Assembly (NCBI RefSeq): GCF_027789125.1
Contig: NZ_JAQFVF010000009.1
Location: forward strand, 50,328 to 114,327
Reading direction: 5' to 3'
DNA length: 64,000 nt
Source of the DNA: Paenibacillus aestuarii
GTDB lineage: Bacteria > Bacillota > Bacilli > Paenibacillales > NBRC-103111
Both the position numbers and the translations under genes were made by a program. Positions 9,009 to 17,170 of this stretch are shown one piece after another (position 1 is the stretch's first letter; the number at the start of each line of letters is the position of its first letter). The notes under the pieces were generated by a model. That model made no database searches, had not been told where the DNA came from, and saw only the letters and a list, made by a program, of their open reading frames with translations.

Positions 9009-9797
9009 ATGGACATGTATGCGTTCGGATGGTGCAGCGGGATTGAGCGGGCAGAGGCTCTGAAACAGATGGGGTTCGATTACATTGAATGTGCGTTAGC
9101 TTCATTAAACTTGGAGAATGATGGGGAGTTTGCTGAGAAGCTCCCTTTGTATGTGAACAGCCCGATCCCTGTGCGTGCGTTTAATATATTTTTTCCGGGG
9201 GATCTCAAGGTGGTGGGGCCGGACGTCGATGACGAGCGTGTGCGGCGATATGTCCATAAGGCGGCTAAGGCTATCCATCAGATCGGCGCTGAGACGGTTG
9301 TTCTCGGGAGTGGAAGATCGCGGAATTGCCCGGAGGGCTGGGAAATGTCCCGTGCAGAGGAGCAAATCCTGCAGCTGCTGGAGCAGATTGGCGAGGCGTT
9401 CGTAGGGACCGGAGCGAAACTGGTCATTGAACCGCTGAATAAGAAGGAGTCCAATATCATTAACAGTGTGTCGGAAGCAGTCAGGTTGGCGCAAATGGTC
9501 AATCATCCGAACATTCGGGTGCTGGCGGACTTTTATCATATGGATGAAGAAGGAGAGCCGCTGCAAACGCTGATTGACAACAAGATTTGGTTGCAGCATA
9601 TCCATATTGCCGATACAGGGCGGTTTTCGCCGGGAACGGGGCAGTATCCGTATGAGCAGTTTGTTCCTGCGCTGCGGGCAGCGGGCTATGAAGGCATGAT
9701 TTCCGCGGAATGCACGGTGCGCGAGCCAGATGTGGAGATGCCGGTGAGCTTGGCTTTTATGCGGCGGACATTTGGCGGGGGGAGCGCGGAGGCGTAG
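9009..9797 (+). CDS. TIM-barrel sugar phosphate isomerase/epimerase
   Basis: This is a protein of about 262 aa from the AP-endonuclease-2-like TIM-barrel family, which includes xylose isomerase-like epimerases acting on sugars, inososes or keto acids. Metal-site motifs are 'LVIEPLNKKESNIINS' (Glu at the end of a strand), 'VLADFYHMDEEGEPL' (Asp/His), 'LQHIHIADTGRFSPGTG' and a final 'ISAECTV' (Glu). The start is uncertain: AGAGGA precedes ATG codons at 9009 and 9015, and an upstream ATG at 8982 has no clear site. It stands alone, followed by a terminator serving the opposite strand. The substrate cannot be named. A second family member in the sulfatase block is only distantly similar. Confidence 0.8.
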   Translation: MDMYAFGWCSGIERAEALKQMGFDYIECALASLNLENDGEFAEKLPLYVNSPIPVRAFNIFFPGDLKVVGPDVDDERVRRYVHKAAKAIHQIGAETVVLGSGRSRNCPEGWEMSRAEEQILQLLEQIGEAFVGTGAKLVIEPLNKKESNIINSVSEAVRLAQMVNHPNIRVLADFYHMDEEGEPLQTLIDNKIWLQHIHIADTGRFSPGTGQYPYEQFVPALRAAGYEGMISAECTVREPDVEMPVSLAFMRRTFGGGSAEA

Positions 9798-9808
9798 GTG
9801 ACGTGGCC

Positions 9809-9845
9809 AAAAAAAAGAAGATAGCGGAAAAGTCTTTCCGCTATC
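9809..9845 (-). terminator. Rho-independent terminator
   Basis: GATAGCGGAAA and TTTCCGCTATC form an 11-bp stem with a 4-base loop. Read on the minus strand it is followed by a run of T residues (the A-run at 9809-9817), so it terminates the 152-aa unknown gene. Confidence 0.85.
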
Positions 9846-9901
9846 CCCCACCAAAAGCCGCTTGCGATCGGCGCCGTCCTGCCCGAGTAGCAGCCGCTCC
9901 G

Positions 9902-10360
9902 CTAGGCAATCTTTTCAAAATGAATCTGCAGCGAGCCGAAAAAGATTCTTCCCTGATTATAGTGCAGCTCACAGCGGTACCCGTACTTACGGGAGATGGA
10001 CTGCAGGGCTTGATAGCCCGGGAGCTTGCTGATCAGTGACGTAATCTGCTGCACGACATGATTGGGCAAGTTCGAAAACATCGTCGTTGCATTAATGCCG
10101 TCGACGACAGAGATGAAGCTGGGGAACGCCGACTTGCTGAATTGCGCAATAGCTGTGCTGTCCTCTGCGATGTCGAGAATTTCTTTATTCAATCGATTGA
10201 GATTGATCGTAATATTTTTGTAAAAATAAATGCCAAAACCGATTCGATTCGTTACCGGATTTAATCGTTTTTTCCATTTGAAAAGAGCCGCTTCCAAATA
10301 GATTTCAAGCTGATCGCTAAGTTTGTCCCAGTTTAACATGGATGCCAGTTTGTTCTTCAT
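9902..10360 (-). CDS. Unknown protein, 152 aa
   Basis: I do not recognise this family. The protein is soluble, slightly basic, with an amphipathic helical N-terminus (MLNWDKLSDQLEIYLEAALFKWKK) and a C-terminal part of alternating beta-like segments (GYRCELHYNQGRIFFGSLQIHFE). There is no signal peptide, membrane segment or cysteine cluster. It starts at an ATG with AAGGAG eight bases upstream and ends just before a strong terminator, so it is probably a real single-gene unit. Confidence 0.7.
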   Translation of the reverse strand: MKNKLASMLNWDKLSDQLEIYLEAALFKWKKRLNPVTNRIGFGIYFYKNITINLNRLNKEILDIAEDSTAIAQFSKSAFPSFISVVDGINATTMFSNLPNHVVQQITSLISKLPGYQALQSISRKYGYRCELHYNQGRIFFGSLQIHFEKIA

Positions 10361-10444
10361 AATCGAACTCCTTCAATTAACATAATTCTATATAATAAGG
10401 TTCGTGTGCAATTCGCTATTTTTGACTCAAATAGACATAAATAC

Positions 10445-10496
10445 GACCATGAACCCAGTCGTTCCGGCAAGTTGCCGAAGGGGTGGGTCCATGGTC
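10445..10496 (-). terminator. Long stem-loop downstream of EamA gene
   Basis: GACCATGAACCCA pairs with TGGGTCCATGGTC (one mismatch), with a nested CGGCAA/TTGCCG hairpin inside. On the minus strand it follows the EamA gene and is trailed by a moderately T-rich stretch. It may be a terminator or an RNA-stabilising structure. Confidence 0.45.
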
Positions 10497-10519
10497 TTGA
10501 GTTGCTTGTAAGCTATAAT

Positions 10520-11422
10520 TTACTCGGCTTCCTTCAGGACGGCAGCGGTGCGCTGGGCGGGCTTGCGAGTGGTCAGAAAGACCCCGCCTAAGATGAAAGC
10601 TAGGCCGGCTAATAAGCTCCAATGCAAGGGCTCGTTCAGCAGCGTGCTGCCCCAGATGAGCGCAGTCGCCGGAACGAGGTAGGTGACCATCGTAGCAAAC
10701 TGCGGGCTTCCTTTTTGCACCATAAAATAAAAAAGAATATAGGCGATGCCGGAGCCAAATACGCCAAGCCCGATCACCATCGCCATATTGGCGAACGAGG
10801 CGAGGTGCTGTAATGACACAGGCTCGACGTTGAACGCAACGGCGCCGCTTCCCAGCATCGCGGAAAGCAGGGTGCCGAACGTAATCTGGTACATGGAGAC
10901 CTCTTTCAGCCGCCGTGACAATTGGGAACCGAACGCATAGCACAACGTGGCGGCCATCATGCTGAGAAATCCGAGCACGTCGACGGAGATGATCGAATGA
11001 GGGTTGATATCCAATAAAATGATCAACCCGAGAAAAGCGACCCCCATGCCGATCCACTGCATCCGGTTGGTCGCGGTTTTAAACACGAGCGCGCCTACGA
11101 CAATCGTCCAAAGCGGCGTTGTGGCATTGAGAATCGAAGCCATGCCGCTCGTTAATTTTGTCTCACTAAATCCGATTAAAGCCCAAGGAATAGCCGTATT
11201 TACTAAAGCCATGATGGCCATCGGCATCCACTGGATTTTGCGAAGCTCGAAAGGCTTGCGCAGCACGAGCATAATCACTGTAATCGTGATCAACCCGAAG
11301 CTGGATCTGAGGAAGGCGATCGTCCATGGACCAAAATCGCGCAGCAATTGCTTGATGAAGAAAAACGAGCCTCCCCAAATCAAGCTTAAGACGAATAACG
11401 CCAAAAAAAGTAAACGTGCCAT
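10520..11422 (-). CDS. EamA-family (DMT) exporter
   Basis: This is a 300 aa inner-membrane protein of the drug/metabolite transporter superfamily. It has ten predicted membrane segments made of two EamA repeats (~6-140 and ~150-290). The start of repeat 1 has the familiar 'LIWGGSFFFIKQLLRDFGP', and 'SILNATTPLWTIVVGALVF' precedes repeat 2. Family members export amino acids, nucleosides or toxic metabolites. It is divergent from an ArsR-type regulator with a dyad in the shared spacer, so it is likely induced by that regulator's ligand. The substrate is unknown. Confidence 0.9.
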   Translation of the reverse strand: MARLLFLALFVLSLIWGGSFFFIKQLLRDFGPWTIAFLRSSFGLITITVIMLVLRKPFELRKIQWMPMAIMALVNTAIPWALIGFSETKLTSGMASILNATTPLWTIVVGALVFKTATNRMQWIGMGVAFLGLIILLDINPHSIISVDVLGFLSMMAATLCYAFGSQLSRRLKEVSMYQITFGTLLSAMLGSGAVAFNVEPVSLQHLASFANMAMVIGLGVFGSGIAYILFYFMVQKGSPQFATMVTYLVPATALIWGSTLLNEPLHWSLLAGLAFILGGVFLTTRKPAQRTAAVLKEAE

Positions 11423-11588
11423 ATGATTGCCTTCTCTCCCCTGTTATGCCGGGATCATTCCCTGACATTTGATATTGTAATCAAAAACCAGCCGAATTTC
11501 CAAAATTACGCCGATCGCCGACGCGGCTTAAAAAGCGCTTATGCTGGAGATAGGCGTATTTTGTATTGGGCAATCGTTATGGTACCAT

Positions 11589-11620
11589 AATCATACTTCG
11601 ATGTACGACGAATAATGATT
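11589..11620. promoter_or_regulatory. ArsR-type operator candidate
   Basis: AATCATacTTCG and CGAAtaATGATT form an inverted repeat (10 of 12 positions) around an 8-base spacer, ending 18 bp before the ArsR start codon. ArsR-family operators are A/T-rich dyads with AATCA/TGATT-like arms, so this is a natural site for autoregulation and for control of the divergent EamA gene. Confidence 0.45.
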
Positions 11621-11638
11621 GTATGAAGGGAAGGGATC

Positions 11639-12346
11639 ATGATGGAAATAAACCCGAACGTCTCCGCCATAGCTGCCTTGATGGGCGATCCGTCGAGGCT
11701 GGCGATGCTGATGGGCCTGCTTGGCGGCAAAGCGCTGCCTGCCAGCGATTTGGCGCATGCAGCCCGCGTATCGCCGCAGACGGCCAGCGCACACTTGGCG
11801 AAGCTGGTCGAGGGCGGCCTGCTGGCGCAGGAAAAATATGGGCGGCACAAATATTTTCGCTTGGCCGCCCCGGAAGTTGCGCACGCACTCGAATCGCTGC
11901 TGGCGATTGCGCCTCCTAAGCCCGTACGCTCGCTGCGCGAATCGGATGAGCTGCAGCATCTGCGCCATGCGCGTACGTGCTATGACCATCTGGCCGGCAA
12001 AGTTGGCGTAGCGCTGACAGATCGACTGCTTGAGCTGCGCTATCTGGAGCCATCCGGCCAGGACTATGTTTTAAGCCCGCAGGGCGAAGCGAAGTTGCGG
12101 AGCTGGGGAATGGACGTGCACGCCGATCCGAAGAAACGCCGGCATTATGCCCGCCAGTGCCTCGATTGGAGCGAGCGCCGTCATCATTTGGCGGGCAGTC
12201 TGGGGGCAGCGCTGGCGATGCGGATGTTCGAGCTGAAATGGATCGAAAGAAGACCTAACGGTCGGGCGATTCGTGTGACTGAAGAGGGCATTCAAGGCCT
12301 TCACAGAGAGTTCGGCCTGTCCGCCTCCGCCTTTGCAAATTTATAG
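11639..12346 (+). CDS. ArsR-family winged-helix regulator
   Basis: This is a 235 aa transcriptional regulator. Residues ~8-85 form an ArsR winged helix (MGDPSRLAMLMGLLGG, LAHAARVSPQTASAHLAKLVEGGLL, wing KYGRHKYFRL). The C-terminal ~140 residues form a second helical domain with conserved His/Cys (HARTCYDHLAGKVGVALTDRLLE), seen in the long ArsR subgroup. No CxC metal motif is visible in the recognition region, so a metal ligand is not indicated. ATG is preceded by GAAGGGAAGGG. It is divergent from the EamA exporter and likely represses it. Confidence 0.9.
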   Translation: MMEINPNVSAIAALMGDPSRLAMLMGLLGGKALPASDLAHAARVSPQTASAHLAKLVEGGLLAQEKYGRHKYFRLAAPEVAHALESLLAIAPPKPVRSLRESDELQHLRHARTCYDHLAGKVGVALTDRLLELRYLEPSGQDYVLSPQGEAKLRSWGMDVHADPKKRRHYARQCLDWSERRHHLAGSLGAALAMRMFELKWIERRPNGRAIRVTEEGIQGLHREFGLSASAFANL

Positions 12347-12442
12347 GCATGTAAAAAACTAGGGAAAGCGTCCAAGCATTTACGGGCATAAATTCGTACA
12401 GTATATAGTCACCACAGTTGAGAACACAAGGAGGTAATCACG

Positions 12443-12529
12443 ATGAGCAATTTCGTAGGAAATTCGGCAGCTATCGTCTTGGTTCTTTTTATTTTGCTTG
12501 TTATCGTTTTGACAACATTCGCGATCTAA
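12443..12529 (+). CDS. YjcZ/SscA-like small sporulation protein, 28 aa
   Basis: AGGAGG lies ten bases before an ATG encoding 28 residues: a short polar head (MSNFVGNSAA) followed by a hydrophobic helix (IVLVLFILLVIVLTTFAI). This pattern is that of the YjcZ family of tiny spore proteins. SscA of B. subtilis, a member, is needed for coat assembly and germination. A second family member lies 75 bp downstream, probably in the same transcript. Confidence 0.75.
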   Translation: MSNFVGNSAAIVLVLFILLVIVLTTFAI

Positions 12530-12566
12530 TGAACTGCGCTACAGACGTTCTAGAGCTTAGGTTCGG

Positions 12567-12594
12567 ATGAAGAATGAAGAATGAAGAATAAAGA
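12567..12594 (+). repeat. Four-copy 7-bp tandem repeat ATGAAGA
   Basis: ATGAAGA occurs three times exactly and once as ATAAAGA, directly before the ribosome binding site of the second YjcZ-like gene. The purine-rich array may arise by slippage and could vary in copy number between strains. Confidence 0.6.
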
Positions 12595-12604
12595 GGTGAG
12601 CTAA

Positions 12605-12712
12605 ATGGGAGTTGCAGCAACAGAAACAGTCGTAGGCGGCGGTAGAAATGCAGCAGCCGTGCTGGTGCTTTTCATTCTCTTGGTGATCATCACCATGACA
12701 TTCGCTTGGTAA
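12605..12712 (+). CDS. YjcZ/SscA-like small sporulation protein, 35 aa
   Basis: AGAGGTGAG precedes an ATG encoding 35 residues. A Gly/Ala-rich head (VVGGGRNAAA) leads into a hydrophobic tail (VLVLFILLVIITMTFAW) that matches the tail of the upstream 28-aa protein almost residue for residue (AxVLVLFILLVI). The pair looks like a tandem duplication. A hairpin terminator follows within 35 bp. Confidence 0.75.
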   Translation: MGVAATETVVGGGRNAAAVLVLFILLVIITMTFAW

Positions 12713-12744
12713 TGACATGATGTCATGATCCGGTCAGACCCGTG

Positions 12745-12770
12745 GACCCTTGGTGCGCCAAGGGTCTTAT
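12745..12770 (+). terminator. Terminator of YjcZ-like gene pair
   Basis: GACCCTTGG-TGCG-CCAAGGGTC is a perfect 9-bp stem with a 4-base loop followed by TTATT. The T-run is short but the stem is strong. Confidence 0.6.
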
Positions 12771-12978
12771 TCATGTTCACTGATTATTTTTATACAGGAC
12801 TGATTTGTTTTATTGCTGCAGGAAATGAAGCCGCTCCAGGACGTCTGCACCGATTTAGGGTATTGCCACACGAGGAAAGGCACAGTTATAATTTTTTATA
12901 ACTTCAATGAGATGGGTGTGACTTGCTCTGAAAATTCCGCTGATTTCACGTCTGATTGCCAGTCGTAAGAGCGCGCTT

Positions 12979-15285
12979 TTGACGATGATTGTCTCCAGCT
13001 TGTTCGTGCTGTTGATCCCGCTTGCCATGGGCGTGTTTTTGTACGCCAAAGTGGAACAAAGCCTGGAACAAAGCACGATTCGTTCCAATGCGGCGCTGCT
13101 GGAGCAGTTGAAGCTGTCGCTCGACAACAAATTAACGGAAGTCGATAACTTGATGCGGCAGGTCGCTTTTGACCCGAAGATGGATTACATGCTGAAGATT
13201 CCGGTCCGCTCCAGTGACACCGACAAATACCAATTTGTTGAATTCATGCGGGATAAGCTCGGCAAGTACCGGAACTTGACCAGCAATTTCATATTCGATT
13301 ATTACGTATACTTCGCCGCCAGCGATACGATTGTCAGGCCGGATTTGCTGACGGATTCACAGAAATTCTATTCCATCTACTACGCATTTAAGGATATGCC
13401 CTATGAGCAGTGGCGCAAGCTGCTGGAGCAGGAGCACAAGATGTCCTATTTGCCGGTCGCCACACTTAGCATGGAGCAAACGGAGAAAAAGGTCATTACG
13501 TACATCCAATCGCTGCCGATCCATTCGCAATCTGAACATTTGGGCAGCATTGTTATTTTGATTGACGTCGATTATGTCAAGGCGTTGTTTGCCCAGCTGG
13601 AGTCGGCGAGCCATAGCGCGGTGTACATCATCGATGATGCCGGGAACACGATCATGAGCAACAGTGAGCAGCCTTTTCCATCCGACTTGCTGGGGCGGCT
13701 GCAAGAGGAGCAGGAACCGTTCGACTACCGGCTAATGGGCGTGGATCAGGTCGTATCGGTAACCCCTTCGCAGAAGGCAGGCTGGAAGTACGTCTCGATC
13801 ATGCCGAGCAATGTCTTCATGCAGCAAGTGAATCAAATCCAGCACTGGTCGCTGGGGCTGTTCATCCTATGCCTGGTCGCAGGACTGACGGCTGTTAGCA
13901 TTGGTGTTCACCGTACTTACAAGCCTCTGCAGAAAACGGTGCGCGCGATTATGAACGGAAAAGAGATGATCAAGCGTCCTTTATCGAACGAATACGAGTT
14001 CATCAGACAAACGATCGAAGGATCGATCCACGAAGAGCAACATTTACGCAGTACGCTCAAGCAGCAGATTCCTTTCATCCGGGCTAACTATTTGACCCGT
14101 CTTTTAAACGGCCATATGGATGTCAATGTATCTGCGGGGAGTGAAGAATCGCTGCGGTTTATGGATCTTAAATTTACAAGCGATCAATTTGCCGTCATCT
14201 TGGTCAAGATCGAGGACATGCTTCCCATTACGGGGGAAGATGAGCAGCAGTGGGCGCATGCAAGATTTATCGTATCGAATATCGGGATTGATCTGATGGG
14301 CATCTATCATCAAGGATTTGCCGTCGAGCTGGACCGGGACCGGCTTGCGCTGCTGCTCAATTTGACGGAGAGCCGGGAGACGCTTGCGGAGTCCGATATC
14401 AGGGAGATCGCTCAATCGCTGTACAGCCTCCTCTCAGAGCGGTTCCGCATCGGCGTGACCTTGGCCGTCAGCAGCATTCATAAGGGGTCCAAGGCGATTC
14501 GTGACGCGTATCCGGAAGCGTTGGCGGCACTTGAGTACAGGCTGACGATGGGGAAACATGCGATCATCCATTTTCAGGATATTGCCGATGCCAAGCAGCA
14601 TTACTATTATCCGCTGGAAGTGGAGATTCAGCTCATCAATTTTGTGCGCAGCGGGGACATCGACAATGTCGGTAAGCTGCTCGATAAAATTTATTCGATG
14701 AATTTTGACTCCAGTCATATTACGCCGGAATTAGGACGTTGCCTGTTTTTTAACGTGACGAGCACGTTCCTCAAGATTGTTAACGCAACGAACACGAGCC
14801 AGAGTGAAGTGCTGGGCGCGGACTTCGATCCGATCAAAGCAGTGTTCAGCTATCCGACAGCTGACGGCATGCAGCAGAAGACGAAGGAGCTGTACGAAAC
14901 GCTGACGCGATCGCTCAGTGCCGAGCGCTCCGACCACAGCACGCAGCTGCTGCAGGAAATTATCGAGCTCGTGCACCGCAAACTCGGCGATTCCAATCTC
15001 GGGCTAGCGCTCGTTGCCGAACGTTTTCAGATGACACCGCCATACATATCGACCTTCTTTAAGAAAAATCAGGGCCAGAACCTCGTGGATTACATTACGC
15101 ATAAAAGGGTGGAACAAGCCAAGCGGTTGATGGCCACGAAAGAGCTGACGATCGCCCAGATCGCGCAGACGGTTGGCTACAATAATGACGTCGTGTTCAT
15201 TCGCGCGTTCAAAAAAATCGAGGGCATTACGCCAGGGAAATTCCGTGAAACGATGATATCGGACAGGACCGGCTCTAGTGCATAA
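12979..15285 (+). CDS. Membrane-bound AraC-family sensor-regulator
   Basis: This one-component regulator (~768 aa) combines an extracytoplasmic sensor with an AraC DNA-binding domain. TM1 (SLFVLLIPLAMGVFLY) lies at the N-terminus and TM2 (LGLFILCLVAGLTAVSIGVH) near residue 300, flanking a Cache-like extracellular domain. The cytoplasmic part ends in two HTH motifs (residues ~665-765: LALVAERFQMTPPYISTFFKK; IAQIAQTVGYNNDVVFIRAFKK). The start is unclear: the TTG used here has no ribosome binding site, while the frame is open back to 12922 and a CTG at 12928 has GGGTGTGA upstream, which would add a basic N-terminus (KIPLISRLIASRKS). It directly precedes the Lpl-type importer and GH95-like gene and likely activates them when the glycan is present outside. 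Confidence 0.85.
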   Translation: MTMIVSSLFVLLIPLAMGVFLYAKVEQSLEQSTIRSNAALLEQLKLSLDNKLTEVDNLMRQVAFDPKMDYMLKIPVRSSDTDKYQFVEFMRDKLGKYRNLTSNFIFDYYVYFAASDTIVRPDLLTDSQKFYSIYYAFKDMPYEQWRKLLEQEHKMSYLPVATLSMEQTEKKVITYIQSLPIHSQSEHLGSIVILIDVDYVKALFAQLESASHSAVYIIDDAGNTIMSNSEQPFPSDLLGRLQEEQEPFDYRLMGVDQVVSVTPSQKAGWKYVSIMPSNVFMQQVNQIQHWSLGLFILCLVAGLTAVSIGVHRTYKPLQKTVRAIMNGKEMIKRPLSNEYEFIRQTIEGSIHEEQHLRSTLKQQIPFIRANYLTRLLNGHMDVNVSAGSEESLRFMDLKFTSDQFAVILVKIEDMLPITGEDEQQWAHARFIVSNIGIDLMGIYHQGFAVELDRDRLALLLNLTESRETLAESDIREIAQSLYSLLSERFRIGVTLAVSSIHKGSKAIRDAYPEALAALEYRLTMGKHAIIHFQDIADAKQHYYYPLEVEIQLINFVRSGDIDNVGKLLDKIYSMNFDSSHITPELGRCLFFNVTSTFLKIVNATNTSQSEVLGADFDPIKAVFSYPTADGMQQKTKELYETLTRSLSAERSDHSTQLLQEIIELVHRKLGDSNLGLALVAERFQMTPPYISTFFKKNQGQNLVDYITHKRVEQAKRLMATKELTIAQIAQTVGYNNDVVFIRAFKKIEGITPGKFRETMISDRTGSSA

Positions 15286-15314
15286 AGGGCAGCCGCCATG
15301 GCTGTCCTTTTGTT
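15284..15314 (+). terminator. Terminator of AraC sensor gene
   Basis: AAAGGGCAGCC pairs with GGCTGTCCTTT (one mismatch, 5-base loop), followed by TTTTGTTT. The stem begins within the stop codon. The importer genes downstream therefore probably have their own regulated promoter. Confidence 0.75.
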
Positions 15315-15510
15315 TAACGTCAACTGATCCTGTTTAATGGGGACTGATTTATTTTTAGGCAGCGTGAAAATGTTACAAAAAGACAGCGGAAGTGAAAAGG
15401 AGAAAGTAGGCAGAGGCATAAACGGGGGGCTACACTTGGGTCATGAGCCGGCACGACACGCCAGGCTTCACACCGGATCGTGTAATGACAATTAAAGGGA
15501 GGCAAGATTC

Positions 15511-17145
15511 ATGAAAAAGACATTGAAACAAGCAAGCTCATTCATGATCATTTCCATACTCACCGTGTACGTATCGGCATGCAGCGGTCAAAGCGCAAGC
15601 AGCTCCGGCCAGACCGGCTCAACGTCTGCACCGCAAGCGAATCAAGCTACTGAACCGCCAAAGCTGACAAATATGACATATTGGGTGGCGAACCACGCAG
15701 CAGCCTCAGCGCAAATGAAGACATTTGCAGAGATGGGCATGTATAAGGAGCTTGAGAAGATTACCGGTGTCAAGGTTGAATTTCAGCATCCGCCCCTCGA
15801 TGTCCAGCAGGCCAAAGAACAGTTTAACTTAATGCTCGCCTCCAGCCAGCTGCCGGATGTTATTGAAACTAGCTGGACGACGGGGTATCCCGGAGGACCG
15901 GAAAAAGCGATTCAGGACAATAAAATCATTAAGCTGAACGATTTGATTGATCAATACGCGCCAAATTTGAAAAAACTGCTGGCCGATCACCCTGACTGGA
16001 AAAAGCAGGTGACTACCGATGAAGGCAGTATGTATATGTTCCCGTTCCTGCGCGGAGACGATAAGGTTCGCGTGTTCTTTGGGCCCGGTATCCGTCAAGA
16101 TTGGCTGGATAAGCTCGGTTTGAAGATGCCGACGACGATCGACGAGTGGTACACCGTCTTGAAAGCGTTTAAAGAGAAAGATCCGAACGGCAACGGCAAG
16201 GCGGATGAAATTCCTTTTTACATCGATAAGGATTTGATCAATACGGACGCGCCTTTCCTCGGGGCTTGGGGCATCAACTACAGTTTCTATCAGGACGGCG
16301 GTAAAGTGAAGTTCGGGCCGATTCAGCCGGAATATAAAGATTTTCTTATCACGATGAACAAATGGTACAAGGAAGGTTTGCTGGATAAAGATTTTGCAGC
16401 GCCGAACGACAAAATGTTCGATAACAAGATGACGACCAATCAGCTTGGCTCATCCGTATTTTTCAATGGCGGCGGTATCGGTAAATACGCAGGCTTAATG
16501 AAGGACAAAGACCCTAATTTCAAGCTCGTCGCCGCACCTTATCCGGTATTGAAAGCGGGAGATAAAGCGATTTGGGGGCAAAAAGACTTCGCTTCCAACG
16601 GCTTCGGGGCCGCCATTTCAACGAGTGACAAGAACCCGATTGAGACGGTCAAATGGCTCGATTATGCTTACGGGGAAAAGGGCGACCTCTTATTCAACTA
16701 TGGCATAGAAGGCGTCAGCTATAAAATGGAAAACGGCAAGCCGACGTTTTTACCGGAAATTTTGAACCCGCCGGCAGGTGTCAGCGTTCAGCAGTCACTG
16801 GCCAAATACAACCGAGCGACTTGGAGTGCACCATTCGTGCTGAGTGACAATTTCCAGCTGCAGTACCTGGTCTATCCAGCACAAAAAGAAGCGCTGCAAG
16901 TATGGTCGGCGCCGACGCTGGAACGTAAATTGCCGCTCATTACGCCAACGAAGGACGAGAGCAGCAAGTTCGCCTCGATCATGACAGACATCCAGACGTA
17001 TCGCGATGAAATGCTGCTCAAATTTATTATGGGCGTGGAGCCGATCGATAACTTCGATAAGTATGTGAAGAAAATTCAAAGTATGGGCATCGACGACGCC
17101 TTGAACATCCAACAAGCGGCACTGGCACGTTTCAACAAACGCTAA
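15511..17145 (+). CDS. Sugar-binding lipoprotein, LplA-like
   Basis: This is the 544 aa solute-binding protein of a CUT1-type ABC importer. Its signal peptide has a lipobox (VYVSAC) leading to Cys24, followed by a Ser/Gly/Gln linker that tethers it to the membrane. The body has the family 1 solute-binding fold (LMLASSQLPDVIETSW; a Ca-site-like loop EKDPNGNGKADEIPF). The large size and a two-permease partner set are typical of the LplABC/YtcQ group that takes up complex oligosaccharides in Bacillus and Paenibacillus. GGGAGG precedes the ATG. It is the first gene of the importer operon. Confidence 0.9.
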   Translation: MKKTLKQASSFMIISILTVYVSACSGQSASSSGQTGSTSAPQANQATEPPKLTNMTYWVANHAAASAQMKTFAEMGMYKELEKITGVKVEFQHPPLDVQQAKEQFNLMLASSQLPDVIETSWTTGYPGGPEKAIQDNKIIKLNDLIDQYAPNLKKLLADHPDWKKQVTTDEGSMYMFPFLRGDDKVRVFFGPGIRQDWLDKLGLKMPTTIDEWYTVLKAFKEKDPNGNGKADEIPFYIDKDLINTDAPFLGAWGINYSFYQDGGKVKFGPIQPEYKDFLITMNKWYKEGLLDKDFAAPNDKMFDNKMTTNQLGSSVFFNGGGIGKYAGLMKDKDPNFKLVAAPYPVLKAGDKAIWGQKDFASNGFGAAISTSDKNPIETVKWLDYAYGEKGDLLFNYGIEGVSYKMENGKPTFLPEILNPPAGVSVQQSLAKYNRATWSAPFVLSDNFQLQYLVYPAQKEALQVWSAPTLERKLPLITPTKDESSKFASIMTDIQTYRDEMLLKFIMGVEPIDNFDKYVKKIQSMGIDDALNIQQAALARFNKR

Positions 17146-17170
17146 CAGCAGGAAAGGTTAGGGGATACGA

